Below the pieces are notes generated by a model that was given only the letters and a program-made list of their open reading frames with translations, searched no databases and was not told the origin of the DNA. Of a DNA stretch of 7,906 nucleotides, positions 1 to 5,624 are shown piece by piece; the stretch's first letter is position 1; each line of letters starts with the position of its first letter. The position numbers and the translations under genes are program-made. The stretch comes from JANWHV01 sp035534995 (lineage in GTDB: Bacteria; Chloroflexota; UBA5177; JANWHV01): NCBI GenBank assembly GCA_035534995.1, contig DATLQX010000262.1, positions 1 to 7,906 on the forward strand, given 5' to 3'.

Positions 1-240
1 GCCCAGTTCCAGGCCCTGGTGAAGACTAACAAAGTGCGCTACGTGCTCGGCGGCGGTGGCGGCGGCGGTCTAGATGGCGGTTCGTTGGTGACCCAATGGG
101 TGCAAACGGCGTGCAAAGCGGTTCCCTCCAGCAGTTATCAGGGCACGGCCGCAAGCAGTTCGTCGAGCGCCGCGGCGACCAATGGTTTTTCCGGAGACTT
201 TGGCGGCGGCTCGGCCCTCTACGATTGCTCCGGCGCCTGA
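1..240 (+). CDS. Mannosyltransferase (YkcA/B-like, GT39/ArnT-type), C-terminal fragment
   Basis: Partial gene: the reading frame is open from base 1, encodes 79 residues and stops with TGA at 238-240. The fragment reads (F)QALV, a KVRYVLGGGGGGG stretch, then a W-V-Q...C motif (TQWVQTACKAV), a Ser/Ala-rich linker and a final LYDCSGA. Known family: this layout (KVRYV followed by poly-Gly, a helix with W and C, then a low-complexity tail ending near a second Cys) is the C-terminal extracytoplasmic domain of large multi-pass mannosyltransferases annotated as YkcA/YkcB-like or dolichyl-phosphate-mannose-protein mannosyltransferases. Inferred role: transfer of a sugar from a lipid carrier to an envelope acceptor, with this tail outside the membrane. 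The two cysteines might form a disulphide. The catalytic and membrane parts lie upstream of the window. The family assignment is from pattern recognition of a short tail only. Confidence 0.75.
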   Translation, partial: AQFQALVKTNKVRYVLGGGGGGGLDGGSLVTQWVQTACKAVPSSSYQGTAASSSSSAAATNGFSGDFGGGSALYDCSGA

Positions 241-254
241 GTACAACCTCCTTT

Positions 255-348
255 GAATCACGGAGGCGCGGATAGGGAGGGAGCGCATGGAGGACGGCTC
301 AGTCCACTCCCAGGGGAGTTCTCCGTGCCTTCCGTTCCTCCGTGATTC
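255..348. repeat. Inverted-repeat element with 12-base perfect ends
   Basis: GAATCACGGAGG at 255-266 is the exact reverse complement of CCTCCGTGATTC at 337-348. Similarity continues imperfectly inward (CGGA.AGG) and outward (CTTT/AAAG). Inside, ACTCCC-AG-GGGAGT at 306-319 forms its own small palindrome. On the minus strand the right end contains two spaced copies of CACGGAG. The element fills most of the gap between two convergent genes (ends at 240 and 387). It could act as a bidirectional terminator or mRNA stabiliser, although there is no T-run. It could equally be a small dispersed palindromic repeat of the kind common in Chloroflexota-like genomes. Confidence 0.6.
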
Positions 349-386
349 AGAAAGTGCTCAGATAGGATCAACGAGGGCAGCGGCTG

Positions 387-1259
387 CTATACGTAGGCGG
401 CGCACATCATCCCGTAATAGGTAGGCACTTCGTAGGAGAGCACCTCGGCGCGTAGATCCGTGCCTTCAAGAACCCCATGCAGGGCGAGGAGGGGCTCGAC
501 CGCCTCCGTTAACCCACGGTCTATCCAGTCCGCGTCATACCCGAGCATGCGCTCAAGGGCGTTGGCGCGGACCGCCTCGGTCACCGCCGCATCGCACTCG
601 GCCGAGGCAGGGTCGAAGCCGAACGGGCCGTCAGGTGCATGGCGATGCCCAAGATCGAGGCTCGCGATGAAGGCGACGCGCCGTCCGGTTGCCGCGGCGG
701 CGGCACGCACCGCCCGTCCGAAGCCGATGTATCCTTCACGAGGCACCTCTTGCCCAAAGTGGCCCACTCGCGCCGGCCCCTCTGCCTGATACAGATGCAA
801 GTTACCGGCGCTCACCACGACGACCCGAGGCGGCATGGGGTATGCCGCGCCCAGGAACCAGAGCGGGATCAAGGCGCCCCAGTAGATGGTAAGTGGGGTT
901 GCTTCGAAGAAGTTGCGTACCCGAACCACCGGAACACCCTCGGCCCGCGAGGCGGTCGCAATGGCCGCCGCGAGATCGTGGTCTACGTCAAAGGTAAGGG
1001 AGAAGCCGTGATTCGGCCCACCAACGGTGATTCCTGGGCCAAGCGATCCGTGCACCCGTGCGCTGTCGAGGATCGAGATCGCGCCATCCACAAGTAGGCT
1101 GTGCGGCTCGATGATCACGACGGTATCAGGCTGAGCATCCGCCATTCGCCGGCCCAATTCCTCCATTGCCGCGCGACTCTTGAGCGCCTTCGCACCATCC
1201 GGCCCGCTCACGAGAGGGATCAAGAGGCCACCATGGGGGGGTGATACCGGCAAAGACAA
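387..1259 (-). CDS. LigB-type class III extradiol dioxygenase-like protein, probable frameshift at its start
   Basis: Reads as 290 residues from a TTG at 1259-1257. It resembles the catalytic LigB/MEMO superfamily (class III extradiol ring-cleavage dioxygenases and AmmeMemoRadiSam system protein B). An N-terminal PHGGLLIP (His9) is followed by VVIIEPH (His53), which match the usual metal-ligand histidines. DLGHRHAPDG lies around 202-211, followed by F-G-F-D-P, and the C-terminus has YEVPTYYGMM. Family role: iron-dependent ring opening of a catechol-like substrate; the substrate here cannot be named. The TTG start looks artificial. A GTG at 1269 with GGAG eight bases upstream starts VDNIVFAGITP, the expected family N-terminus, in another frame. 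Removing one C from the C7 run (1241-1235 on the minus strand) would join the two as VFAGITPHGG. The gene is therefore either frameshifted, phase-variable or misassembled. No co-directional neighbour indicates a pathway. Confidence 0.8.
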   Translation of the reverse strand: MSLPVSPPHGGLLIPLVSGPDGAKALKSRAAMEELGRRMADAQPDTVVIIEPHSLLVDGAISILDSARVHGSLGPGITVGGPNHGFSLTFDVDHDLAAAIATASRAEGVPVVRVRNFFEATPLTIYWGALIPLWFLGAAYPMPPRVVVVSAGNLHLYQAEGPARVGHFGQEVPREGYIGFGRAVRAAAAATGRRVAFIASLDLGHRHAPDGPFGFDPASAECDAAVTEAVRANALERMLGYDADWIDRGLTEAVEPLLALHGVLEGTDLRAEVLSYEVPTYYGMMCAAYV

Positions 1260-1277
1260 TGTTGTCCACGATTGCTA

Positions 1278-1281
1278 CTCC
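1278..1281 (-). promoter_or_regulatory. Shine-Dalgarno GGAG supporting a GTG start at 1269
   Basis: GGAG on the minus strand lies eight bases before GTG 1269-1267, a normal distance, and 18 bases before the TTG at 1259, which is too far. This favours the out-of-frame GTG as the real start of the dioxygenase-like gene and so supports a one-base frameshift downstream. Confidence 0.55.
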
Positions 1282-1318
1282 ATTTCGGTTGCCTCTATCG
1301 CTCGGGGAAATAGGTGCG

Positions 1319-1324
1319 AGTGTA
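1319..1324 (-). promoter_or_regulatory. Possible -10 box for the dioxygenase-like gene
   Basis: TACACT on the minus strand matches TATAAT at four of six positions and would give a leader of roughly 40 bases to the GTG start. I see no good -35 hexamer at the right distance, so this is weak. Confidence 0.2.
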
Positions 1325-1460
1325 GCACGGCCGGCGTACGGGAAACACGGCTGACGCGGTATCAGTAGTCACCCAGCTTTCTCCTACCAAGATAGCGCGC
1401 TACAGCGCTAACCATCGGGCTCTAAGCCTTGCCCTGTCAGGTTGGAACAAGGCAGCGACT

Positions 1461-1489
1461 GGTGGATCGCTCACGGCGAGCGGTCCACC
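1461..1489 (+). repeat. 12-bp stem-loop upstream of the toxin-antitoxin operon
   Basis: GGTGGATCGCTC (1461-1472) pairs with GAGCGGTCCACC (1478-1489). All twelve pairs form, one as U-G, around a five-base loop. A GGAGTTTT stretch follows at 1490-1497, giving a terminator-like look, but the T-run is short and a second small stem (1488-1501) overlaps it. It may be a terminator for an unseen transcript or a structured leader. Confidence 0.5.
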
Positions 1490-1570
1490 GGAGTTTTCCG
1501 GAGAGATGATTGGCCAAGTATTCAGCGAGATCCCGCCATGTAAGTGGACTAAGTCTGATAAACTAGGTCA

Positions 1571-1576
1571 AGGAGG
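1571..1576 (+). promoter_or_regulatory. Strong ribosome-binding site AGGAGG setting the antitoxin start
   Basis: AGGAGG lies seven bases before ATG 1584. The longer in-frame reading from ATG 1506 has no comparable site and adds residues unlike the family, so the start at 1584 is preferred. Confidence 0.8.
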
Positions 1577-1583
1577 ATTCAAT

Positions 1584-1808
1584 ATGGATACGATTATCAA
1601 CATACACGCCGCCAAGACACATCTTTCCCAGCTGCTTGAGCGCGCGCACGCCGGCGAGGAGATCGTGATCGCCAAGGCCGGCAAACCCTACGCCCGCCTG
1701 GTGCCGCTCGTGCCGGTTACCAAGCGGCCACTTGGCTTTGTCAACGCGCCCATTGATGACGCCTTCTTCGAGCCGCTGCCCGACGACGAGTTGGCCGCAT
1801 GGGGCTGA
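1584..1808 (+). CDS. Type II antitoxin, Phd/YefM family
   Basis: 74 residues, beginning MDTIINIHAAKTHLSQLLER and stopping at TGA 1806-1808. The N-terminal half shows the Phd/YefM fold signature: a short strand (TIINIH), AKTHLSQLLERAHAGEEIVIAKAGKPYARLVPL. This matches the dimeric DNA-binding domain in which the toxin-neutralising tail follows. The acidic C-terminus (IDDAFFEPLPDDELAAW) is the expected disordered region that wraps the PIN toxin. Known role: neutralises the toxin and represses its own operon. The toxin gene starts inside the last codons (10-base overlap), so translation is probably coupled. The start at 1584 is chosen from the AGGAGG site and family length. Upstream palindromes could be its operator, which is inference. 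Confidence 0.9.
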   Translation: MDTIINIHAAKTHLSQLLERAHAGEEIVIAKAGKPYARLVPLVPVTKRPLGFVNAPIDDAFFEPLPDDELAAWG

Positions 1809-2194
1809 GTGTTCTGCTCGACACGCACGTGGTCCTTTGGGCCTTCTCCAACCCGCATAGACTCTCGTCGACGGCGCGTACGCTCCTTGAGAACCCCGAC
1901 ACCACCGTGCTGGTCAGCGCGGCCAGTGCCTGGGAGATTGCCACGAAGTATAGGCTGGGCAAGCTCCCAGGCGCCGAGAGGATCGTCAAGGGCTACCTGG
2001 CCCATCTGACCACCCTCGGCGCGCGGGAGTTGCCGGTGGGCTCGGCGCATGCGCTGGCGGCGGGGTTGTTTGCCGTGGACCACCGCGATCCCTTTGACCG
2101 TATGCTGGCGGCCCAGGCCATCGCGGAGGGGGTGCCGCTCGTCACATCCGACCCCGCCATGGCGTTGTTCCCCGGGCTTGCGACGTGTTGGTAA
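1799..2194 (+). CDS. VapC-like PIN-domain toxin (PIN_Sll0205-like)
   Basis: 131 residues from ATG 1799 to TAA 2192-2194. It is a complete PIN domain: LLDTHVVLWAF (Asp8), SAASAWEIATKYRLGKL (Glu46), HRDPFDRMLAAQA (Asp97 and Asp100) and VTSDPAM (Asp118). These acidic residues form the Mg2+-binding active site of PIN ribonucleases, and all are present, so the protein looks active. The DTHVVLW, SAWEIA.K...GKL and DPFDRML motifs are typical of the PIN subgroup paired with Phd/YefM antitoxins, as here. Known role: an RNA-cleaving growth inhibitor released when the antitoxin is degraded. Length is normal for the family. It overlaps the antitoxin by 10 bases and so relies on coupled translation. The natural RNA target cannot be read from the sequence. 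Confidence 0.93.
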   Translation: MGLSVLLDTHVVLWAFSNPHRLSSTARTLLENPDTTVLVSAASAWEIATKYRLGKLPGAERIVKGYLAHLTTLGARELPVGSAHALAAGLFAVDHRDPFDRMLAAQAIAEGVPLVTSDPAMALFPGLATCW

Positions 2195-2221
2195 GCGGTT
2201 CGGACCCGACCAGCAAGCGGC

Positions 2222-2250
2222 TCTTACCGAACTCTTAGCTTATTCTTAGC
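2222..2250 (+). promoter_or_regulatory. Three direct heptamer repeats with an 11-base period (response-regulator-type site)
   Basis: TCTTACC (2222-2228), TCTTAGC (2233-2239) and TCTTAGC (2244-2250) are separated by exactly four bases each (GAAC, TTAT). Head-to-tail heptamers every 11 bases are the recognised layout for OmpR/PhoB-family response regulators, which bind as tandem dimers on one DNA face. The array ends about 21 bases before a TATGCT at 2272-2277, so the last repeat sits over the -35 position, as in activator-dependent promoters. It lies 101 bases ahead of the C39-like gene and just after the PIN toxin gene. The regulator is not in the window, so the assignment is inference from spacing. 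Confidence 0.5.
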
Positions 2251-2271
2251 GCCCACTGACCACCCGAGGGG

Positions 2272-2277
2272 TATGCT
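2272..2277 (+). promoter_or_regulatory. Possible -10 box of the C39/dehydrogenase operon
   Basis: TATGCT matches TATAAT at four of six positions. No -35 hexamer is recognisable at 17 bases (GCGCCC), which would fit a promoter that depends on an activator bound to the heptamer repeats just upstream. It would give a leader of about 65 bases carrying a TCGGCG/CGCCGA hairpin (2317-2336) before the ribosome-binding site. Confidence 0.3.
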
Positions 2278-2316
2278 GGAAGAGTAGAGGATACACATAC
2301 CGCGCGACTATGAACT

Positions 2317-2336
2317 TCGGCGCATCGATTCGCCGA
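2317..2336 (+). repeat. Leader stem-loop before the C39-like gene
   Basis: TCGGCG (2317-2322) pairs with CGCCGA (2331-2336) around an eight-base loop. It ends only a few bases before the GGGAG ribosome-binding site at 2340-2344, so it could influence translation. It is short and may be incidental. Confidence 0.35.
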
Positions 2337-2350
2337 GTAGGGAGACCATC

Positions 2351-3205
2351 ATGAGCAATTCACCAGTGAGAATCCGGCGTGGCACGTTCCTGCTGGGGGC
2401 GCTGGCGGCCGGCATTATGCCATTGGCGGGCGTGCGGGAGGCGCTTGCGGCCAGCACGGTCGTCCCGACCCGATCGGCGGCCAGCCTCGGCCCGCTGATA
2501 TACATCCCGCAAACCTGGAATAATTGCGGCCCGGCCGCGATCGCCGAGGTGCTGGCCTACTGGGGTATCGCGCGGACCCAGGCTGAAGTGCAATCCGTTG
2601 TACGGGTAGATGGGTATTCCACCGGCATGACCCCCTATGGGGTTCCGTCCTACGCGCGGAGTGTTGGTCTGCGGTCCAGCATGGGGGTTGGCGGTTCGGA
2701 GGGATTGATAAAGTCTCTGGTCGCGAACGGCTTCCCCGTTATCGTGCATCAGGTGGTGAGCCTGTCCGATCCAGTTGGACATTGGCGGCCAGTACAAGCG
2801 TTCGACGATCACCAGGGTGTGTTCGTGACCAGCGACCCCTACCTCGGTGCCGAGTACCGTATCGGGTATGGTGACTTCGCCACTATGTGGGCCCAGCGCG
2901 GGTACGCCTTCATGATCCTCTACCCAGCCTCGCGACAAGCGGTGCTGACGAAGATCCTCGCCGCGTCCGGTTGGAATAAGACGGCGGCCTATACGCGGGA
3001 TCTGGTGCTGGTCCGTGCCTATCAACTCGACGTCAGTCCGGTCGCCAGCCCGCAAAGCGCCCAGGCCGCCTACCGCTACCTGGGCATGGCCTGGGATGAG
3101 GCCCACCTGGGACAGCACGCGGCGGCGAACACCTCCCTGAACCTGGCCACGCGGGCGGGCGCGAATCAGATCGAGGTCGGCTGGATTCGCGATCAGATCG
3201 CCTGA
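2351..3205 (+). CDS. Exported C39-like (papain-fold) cysteine peptidase, peptidase_C39_2 type
   Basis: 284 residues; the start ATG follows GGGAG. Residues 1-34 form an export signal: basic RIRR at 7-10, hydrophobic 13-28, and a likely cut after ALA near 33. The RR-G-T-F-L arrangement is close to but not a standard Tat motif. The catalytic core follows: Gln54 then NNCGPAAIAEVLAYWG with Cys59, the hallmark Q....CGP. Next comes GHWRPVQAFD with His144, then VFVTSDPYLG with Asp162. Together these give a Cys-His-Asp triad as in C39-like bacteriocin-processing or papain-fold peptidases. Residues about 220-284 are helical and Ala-rich (YRYLGMAWDEAHLGQHAAA) and may be a TPR-like helper. Unlike true C39 proteins it is not joined to an ABC transporter, so it probably acts outside the cytoplasm on an unknown peptide. 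It is the first gene of a two-gene operon, 13 bases before the dehydrogenase. Confidence 0.85.
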   Translation: MSNSPVRIRRGTFLLGALAAGIMPLAGVREALAASTVVPTRSAASLGPLIYIPQTWNNCGPAAIAEVLAYWGIARTQAEVQSVVRVDGYSTGMTPYGVPSYARSVGLRSSMGVGGSEGLIKSLVANGFPVIVHQVVSLSDPVGHWRPVQAFDDHQGVFVTSDPYLGAEYRIGYGDFATMWAQRGYAFMILYPASRQAVLTKILAASGWNKTAAYTRDLVLVRAYQLDVSPVASPQSAQAAYRYLGMAWDEAHLGQHAAANTSLNLATRAGANQIEVGWIRDQIA

Positions 3206-3218
3206 CGGAGGAGAACCC

Positions 3219-4376
3219 ATGACCCTGGCCGGCAAACATCTCGCAATCGCGACCGTGGCCTGCGCCCTGATCGCCTCGCTCGCCGTTCCCTCGCGGCCCG
3301 CCATGGCGGCGGCGACGCGCGGCTCCACGATCACCCTGCCGAACGGCAGCCGATTTTCCCTGCAAACCCCCTCCGACCTGCAAGTCACGGTCTACGCCAC
3401 GGGGCTCAACAACCCGCGCCTGTTGGCGCTTGGTCCCAAGGGCGACATTTTTGTCGGCACCCGGTTCGCTGGGACGGTGAGCGTGCTGCTCAATCGGAAA
3501 GGCGGCCCCCATGCGACTCAGGTGAGCACCTTGCTCAGTGGTCTCACCGTGCCGGACAGCGTGGCGTACCGAAACGGGCGTCTCTACGTGGCCGAGGAGG
3601 GTCAGGTCAGTGAGTGGAGCTATAACCAGTCCGCCGTGAGCGTGTCCGGCCAGCGGATCGTCGTCTCCAGCCTGCCGACCGGCGGACTGCACACGACCCG
3701 TACCCTGGCGTTCGGGCTCAACGGCTCCCTGTACGTGTCGGTCGGCTCGTCCTGCAATGAATGCGCGGACTACTCCGGTCGCGGGGTGATCATGCGCTAC
3801 AAGCCCGACGGCAGCGGCGGCGTGGTGTATGCCAGTGGGCTGCGGAACGCGGTCGGGATCGCGATTCAGCCGAAAACAGGCAACCTGTGGGCGGACGATA
3901 ACGGGCAGGATCTGCTGGGCGACAACATCCCGCCCGACGAGATCGATCTGATCAAGCAAGGGAAGAACTATGGCTGGCCCTACTGCTGGGGTAACCAAAA
4001 GGCGGATCCCACCCTTGGGTCGGCGGCGGGCTATTGCGCGAGCACGGTAAGCCCGGTCGTCTCGCTGCAGGCTCACTCCGCGCCAATCGGCGTGGCCTTC
4101 GGCACCGGCACGCTCTTGCCGGCGCGCTATCGCGGTGGCCTCTTCGTCGCCTATCACGGCTCGGCCTATCGGTCGCAAGCCACGGGCTATAAGGTCGTCT
4201 ATATCCCGATTAACGGCACCCATGCCGGCGTGCCGCAAGATGTGGTCACCGGCTGGCTGTCAGCGAGCGGCGTGTGGGGCCGGCCGGCGGGAGTGGTGAT
4301 CGCCGCCGACGGCAGCCTGCTGATCTCGGACGATCAGGCAGGGGTGATCTATCGCGTTGCTCCGGTCGGTCGCTAG
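3219..4376 (+). CDS. Exported PQQ-dependent sorbosone/glucose dehydrogenase-like protein
   Basis: 385 residues; ATG preceded by GGAGGAG. A signal peptide covers about 1-31 (hydrophobic AIATVACALIASLAV, cut near AMA). The rest is a six-bladed propeller of the GSDH family (soluble glucose/L-sorbosone dehydrogenases). It shows NNPRLLALGPKGDIFVGTR, LHTTRTLAFG (His158), SGLRNAVGIA (Arg209), PPDEIDLI (238-245) and YGWPYCWG (251-258). His158 and Arg209 fall where soluble glucose dehydrogenase has its catalytic His and PQQ-binding Arg. A SCNEC pair and later Cys residues may form disulphides in the exported protein. Likely role: oxidation of a sugar or aldehyde outside the membrane using PQQ. Substrate and cofactor use are not proven, and some relatives are non-enzymatic. 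It forms an operon with the upstream C39-like peptidase; the link between the two is unknown. Transcription probably ends at the 4406-4471 palindrome. Confidence 0.87.
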   Translation: MTLAGKHLAIATVACALIASLAVPSRPAMAAATRGSTITLPNGSRFSLQTPSDLQVTVYATGLNNPRLLALGPKGDIFVGTRFAGTVSVLLNRKGGPHATQVSTLLSGLTVPDSVAYRNGRLYVAEEGQVSEWSYNQSAVSVSGQRIVVSSLPTGGLHTTRTLAFGLNGSLYVSVGSSCNECADYSGRGVIMRYKPDGSGGVVYASGLRNAVGIAIQPKTGNLWADDNGQDLLGDNIPPDEIDLIKQGKNYGWPYCWGNQKADPTLGSAAGYCASTVSPVVSLQAHSAPIGVAFGTGTLLPARYRGGLFVAYHGSAYRSQATGYKVVYIPINGTHAGVPQDVVTGWLSASGVWGRPAGVVIAADGSLLISDDQAGVIYRVAPVGR

Positions 4377-4405
4377 GACAGATCGGCCCAAATACCTTCG
4401 GTTCC

Positions 4406-4471
4406 GTAGGGGCACCCCTCGTGGGTGCCCTGGTGCAGGCCGTCAAGGGCACCCACAAGGGGTGCCCCTAC
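4406..4471. repeat. Nested palindrome: 26-base inverted repeat, each arm itself a hairpin
   Basis: The 26-base arm at 4406-4431 (begins GTAGGGGCACCCC) is the reverse complement of 4446-4471 (ends GGGGTGCCCCTAC) with a single mismatch, around a 14-base loop. Each arm is also a hairpin on its own: GGGCACCC with GGGTGCCC, an 8-bp stem and five-base loop. The element sits between convergent genes ending at 4376 and 4491, so it could terminate both transcripts, although there is no T-run. The form also matches dispersed GGGCACCCC-type palindromic repeats seen in several GC-rich phyla. It can fold either as one long hairpin or as two side by side. Confidence 0.8.
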
Positions 4472-4490
4472 AAGCGCGGGAATCCATTAC

Positions 4491-5519
4491 CTACGCGGTT
4501 CCCTTGGCGGGCGCGGCGAAAAAAGCCTCGATCGCCCGCGTCAGACCCTCGGCAATCGCGCGCTGCCCTTGGGTGCTCGCCGCCACGTCCGCTTCCGCCG
4601 GGTGGGTCAGGAACAGGGGCTCGGTCATGATGCCCGGCATCGCGCTGGGAAACGCCAGCCATCCAGACGCCGCGGGACCAAGTTCCAGTAAATGCCCGTA
4701 GGCCGTACCCTCGGCGGTAAGCGCGGGGGTATCGGCGGTAAGGTCGTCGATCACGCCCCGATCGGGCACCGCCCAGCCCGCCGCCCGTAACCGCGCCACG
4801 ACATCTGCTTGCGCCAGATCCGCCAGGCGTCGATTCGCGGCGCTAAACGGGCGCGCGTTGTCGTAGAGGGTCTCCGCGCCGTTAACCGAAGGATCGGCGT
4901 AGGCATCGAAATGGATAGCCACGAGGGCCTGGGCCCGCGCGGCATTGGCGCAGGCCACGCGGGCCACCAGGTCGCGATGTTCACCGGCGGCGGTCAGCAG
5001 CTTGCCGTTCAGATCTCCCCGTACCGTGCGTGTGACGAGCGTATCGGAGTCTCGGGACAGCACGATGGTGTAGCCCTGGTTACGGAGGAGCGTCGACAGA
5101 TCGAGTCCGACTGCCAGGGTCACGTCCTTTTCCCAAATCGTGGTCCCGCTGCTGGTGGTGCCGGAAGCGCCCGGATCCACGCCGCCATGGCCAGGATCGA
5201 TGAAGACAATGTGATGCAGGTTGCCGCGCAAGGGAGCGAAGGTCAGGCATGCCCGTGGGGTGATGCCGGTGCTCAGAACGGCGGCCGAGGGTACCACTTG
5301 CCTGGGTGTCTGGCTCTCGCTTCCCACCGCCGCGGCGGGACCGGGGACAGTGCGCGGCGCCGATGTTCCGGCAAGCGAACGCATAGCCAGGGCGAGCAGA
5401 ACCACGATCCCAATGAGGAGCGCGAGAAGACCGGCTCGCCTCCGCCGCGAGGCACGCACCCGAATAGCTGCCGGTCTGGCGTGATGGTGCCCGTGAGCAT
5501 ATGTTGGGGGGCGTCTCAT
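4491..5519 (-). CDS. N-acetylmuramoyl-L-alanine amidase (Amidase_3 family), membrane-anchored
   Basis: 342 residues; start ATG 5519 with GGAGG six bases upstream. A short His/Arg-rich cytoplasmic start (GHHH, SRRRR) is followed by one membrane segment at about 29-50, then a Pro/Ala/Ser linker to about 100. The zinc hydrolase domain follows: VFIDPGHGGVDPGA (His111), WEKDVTLAVGL (Glu130), LVAIHFDA (His203) and IMTEPLFLTHPAEAD (Glu300). These are the three zinc ligands and the catalytic glutamate of Amidase_3 (AmiC/CwlM-like). Known role: cleaves the bond between N-acetylmuramic acid and L-alanine in peptidoglycan, outside the membrane. VSRDSD-like (LSRDSDTLV) and N-A-A-R-A-QALVAIH are also typical. 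The protein looks intact and active. It may be expressed from its own promoter in the gap after the broken glycosyltransferase, on the same strand. Its role in growth or cell separation is not shown by context. Confidence 0.92.
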   Translation of the reverse strand: MRRPPTYAHGHHHARPAAIRVRASRRRRAGLLALLIGIVVLLALAMRSLAGTSAPRTVPGPAAAVGSESQTPRQVVPSAAVLSTGITPRACLTFAPLRGNLHHIVFIDPGHGGVDPGASGTTSSGTTIWEKDVTLAVGLDLSTLLRNQGYTIVLSRDSDTLVTRTVRGDLNGKLLTAAGEHRDLVARVACANAARAQALVAIHFDAYADPSVNGAETLYDNARPFSAANRRLADLAQADVVARLRAAGWAVPDRGVIDDLTADTPALTAEGTAYGHLLELGPAASGWLAFPSAMPGIMTEPLFLTHPAEADVAASTQGQRAIAEGLTRAIEAFFAAPAKGTA

Positions 5520-5624
5520 CTTTCGCCTCCAGCGCTCCAGCCACGCGCGAGCCGAGGGGCCAGTCCATACAAGAAGTATGCCACAGCCGAACCATAAGTA
5601 TCGTCGATGTGAGGAATCCCTCGC
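5520..5624 (-). other. Gap between glycosyltransferase remnant and amidase, with an overlapping third-frame reading
   Basis: On the minus strand an open frame from TTG 5671 to TGA 5518-5516 (51 residues, containing HIDDTYGSAVAYFLYGLAPR) ends with an ATGA overlap onto the amidase start. This is the layout of coupled genes, so it might be the displaced end of the broken glycosyltransferase or of another gene. Its third-codon bases are less GC-rich than neighbouring genes, which argues against it. A CATAC/GTATG inverted repeat (5566-5580) may be part of an amidase promoter or operator. No product is assigned. Confidence 0.3.

Larger units (their letters stand above)
1270..1583. other. 314-base gene-free region with several stem-loops
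   Basis: No convincing protein gene is present between the divergent dioxygenase-like gene and the antitoxin. Four structures are visible. TAGCGCGCTA is a perfect palindrome at 1393-1402, overlapping a TAGCGC/GCGCTA hairpin to 1410. GCCTTG/CAAGGC pair across the stretch around 1426-1453. A strong hairpin lies at 1461-1489, and a CCGGA/TCCGG stem-loop at 1488-1501. GACT-A-AGTC at 1547-1555 lies just ahead of the antitoxin ribosome-binding site and could be an autoregulatory operator half. Function is unknown; a leader RNA or toxin-antitoxin operator region are the likeliest readings. Confidence 0.45.

Noticed and set aside
1430..1460. SRP RNA-like core (TGTCAGG..GGAA..GGCAGC)
   Set aside because: It resembles the conserved SRP RNA loop, but the GGAA tetraloop lacks a closing pair, AGCA is changed to GGCA, and the flanks do not pair into the expected rod. 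A simpler GCCTTG/CAAGGC hairpin explains it.
1506..1583. N-terminal extension of the antitoxin from ATG 1506
   Set aside because: No ribosome-binding site, extra residues unlike Phd/YefM, and a strong AGGAGG directly before ATG 1584.
2351..2460. Canonical Tat signal on the C39-like protein
   Set aside because: RIRRGTFLL has one residue too many between RR and F for the usual SRRxFLK motif, so Tat versus Sec export is left open.
2360..3388. 342-residue open frame on the minus strand
   Set aside because: Antisense to the peptidase gene, whose catalytic motifs are clear; no recognisable family or ribosome-binding site.
3033..4238. 401-residue open frame on the minus strand
   Set aside because: It lies wholly opposite the C39 and dehydrogenase genes, has Arg/Gly/His-rich low-complexity composition and no domain; it is a shadow of GC-rich coding DNA.
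4809..5597. 262-residue plus-strand open frame
   Set aside because: Opposite the amidase, whose zinc-binding motifs are intact; no family resemblance.
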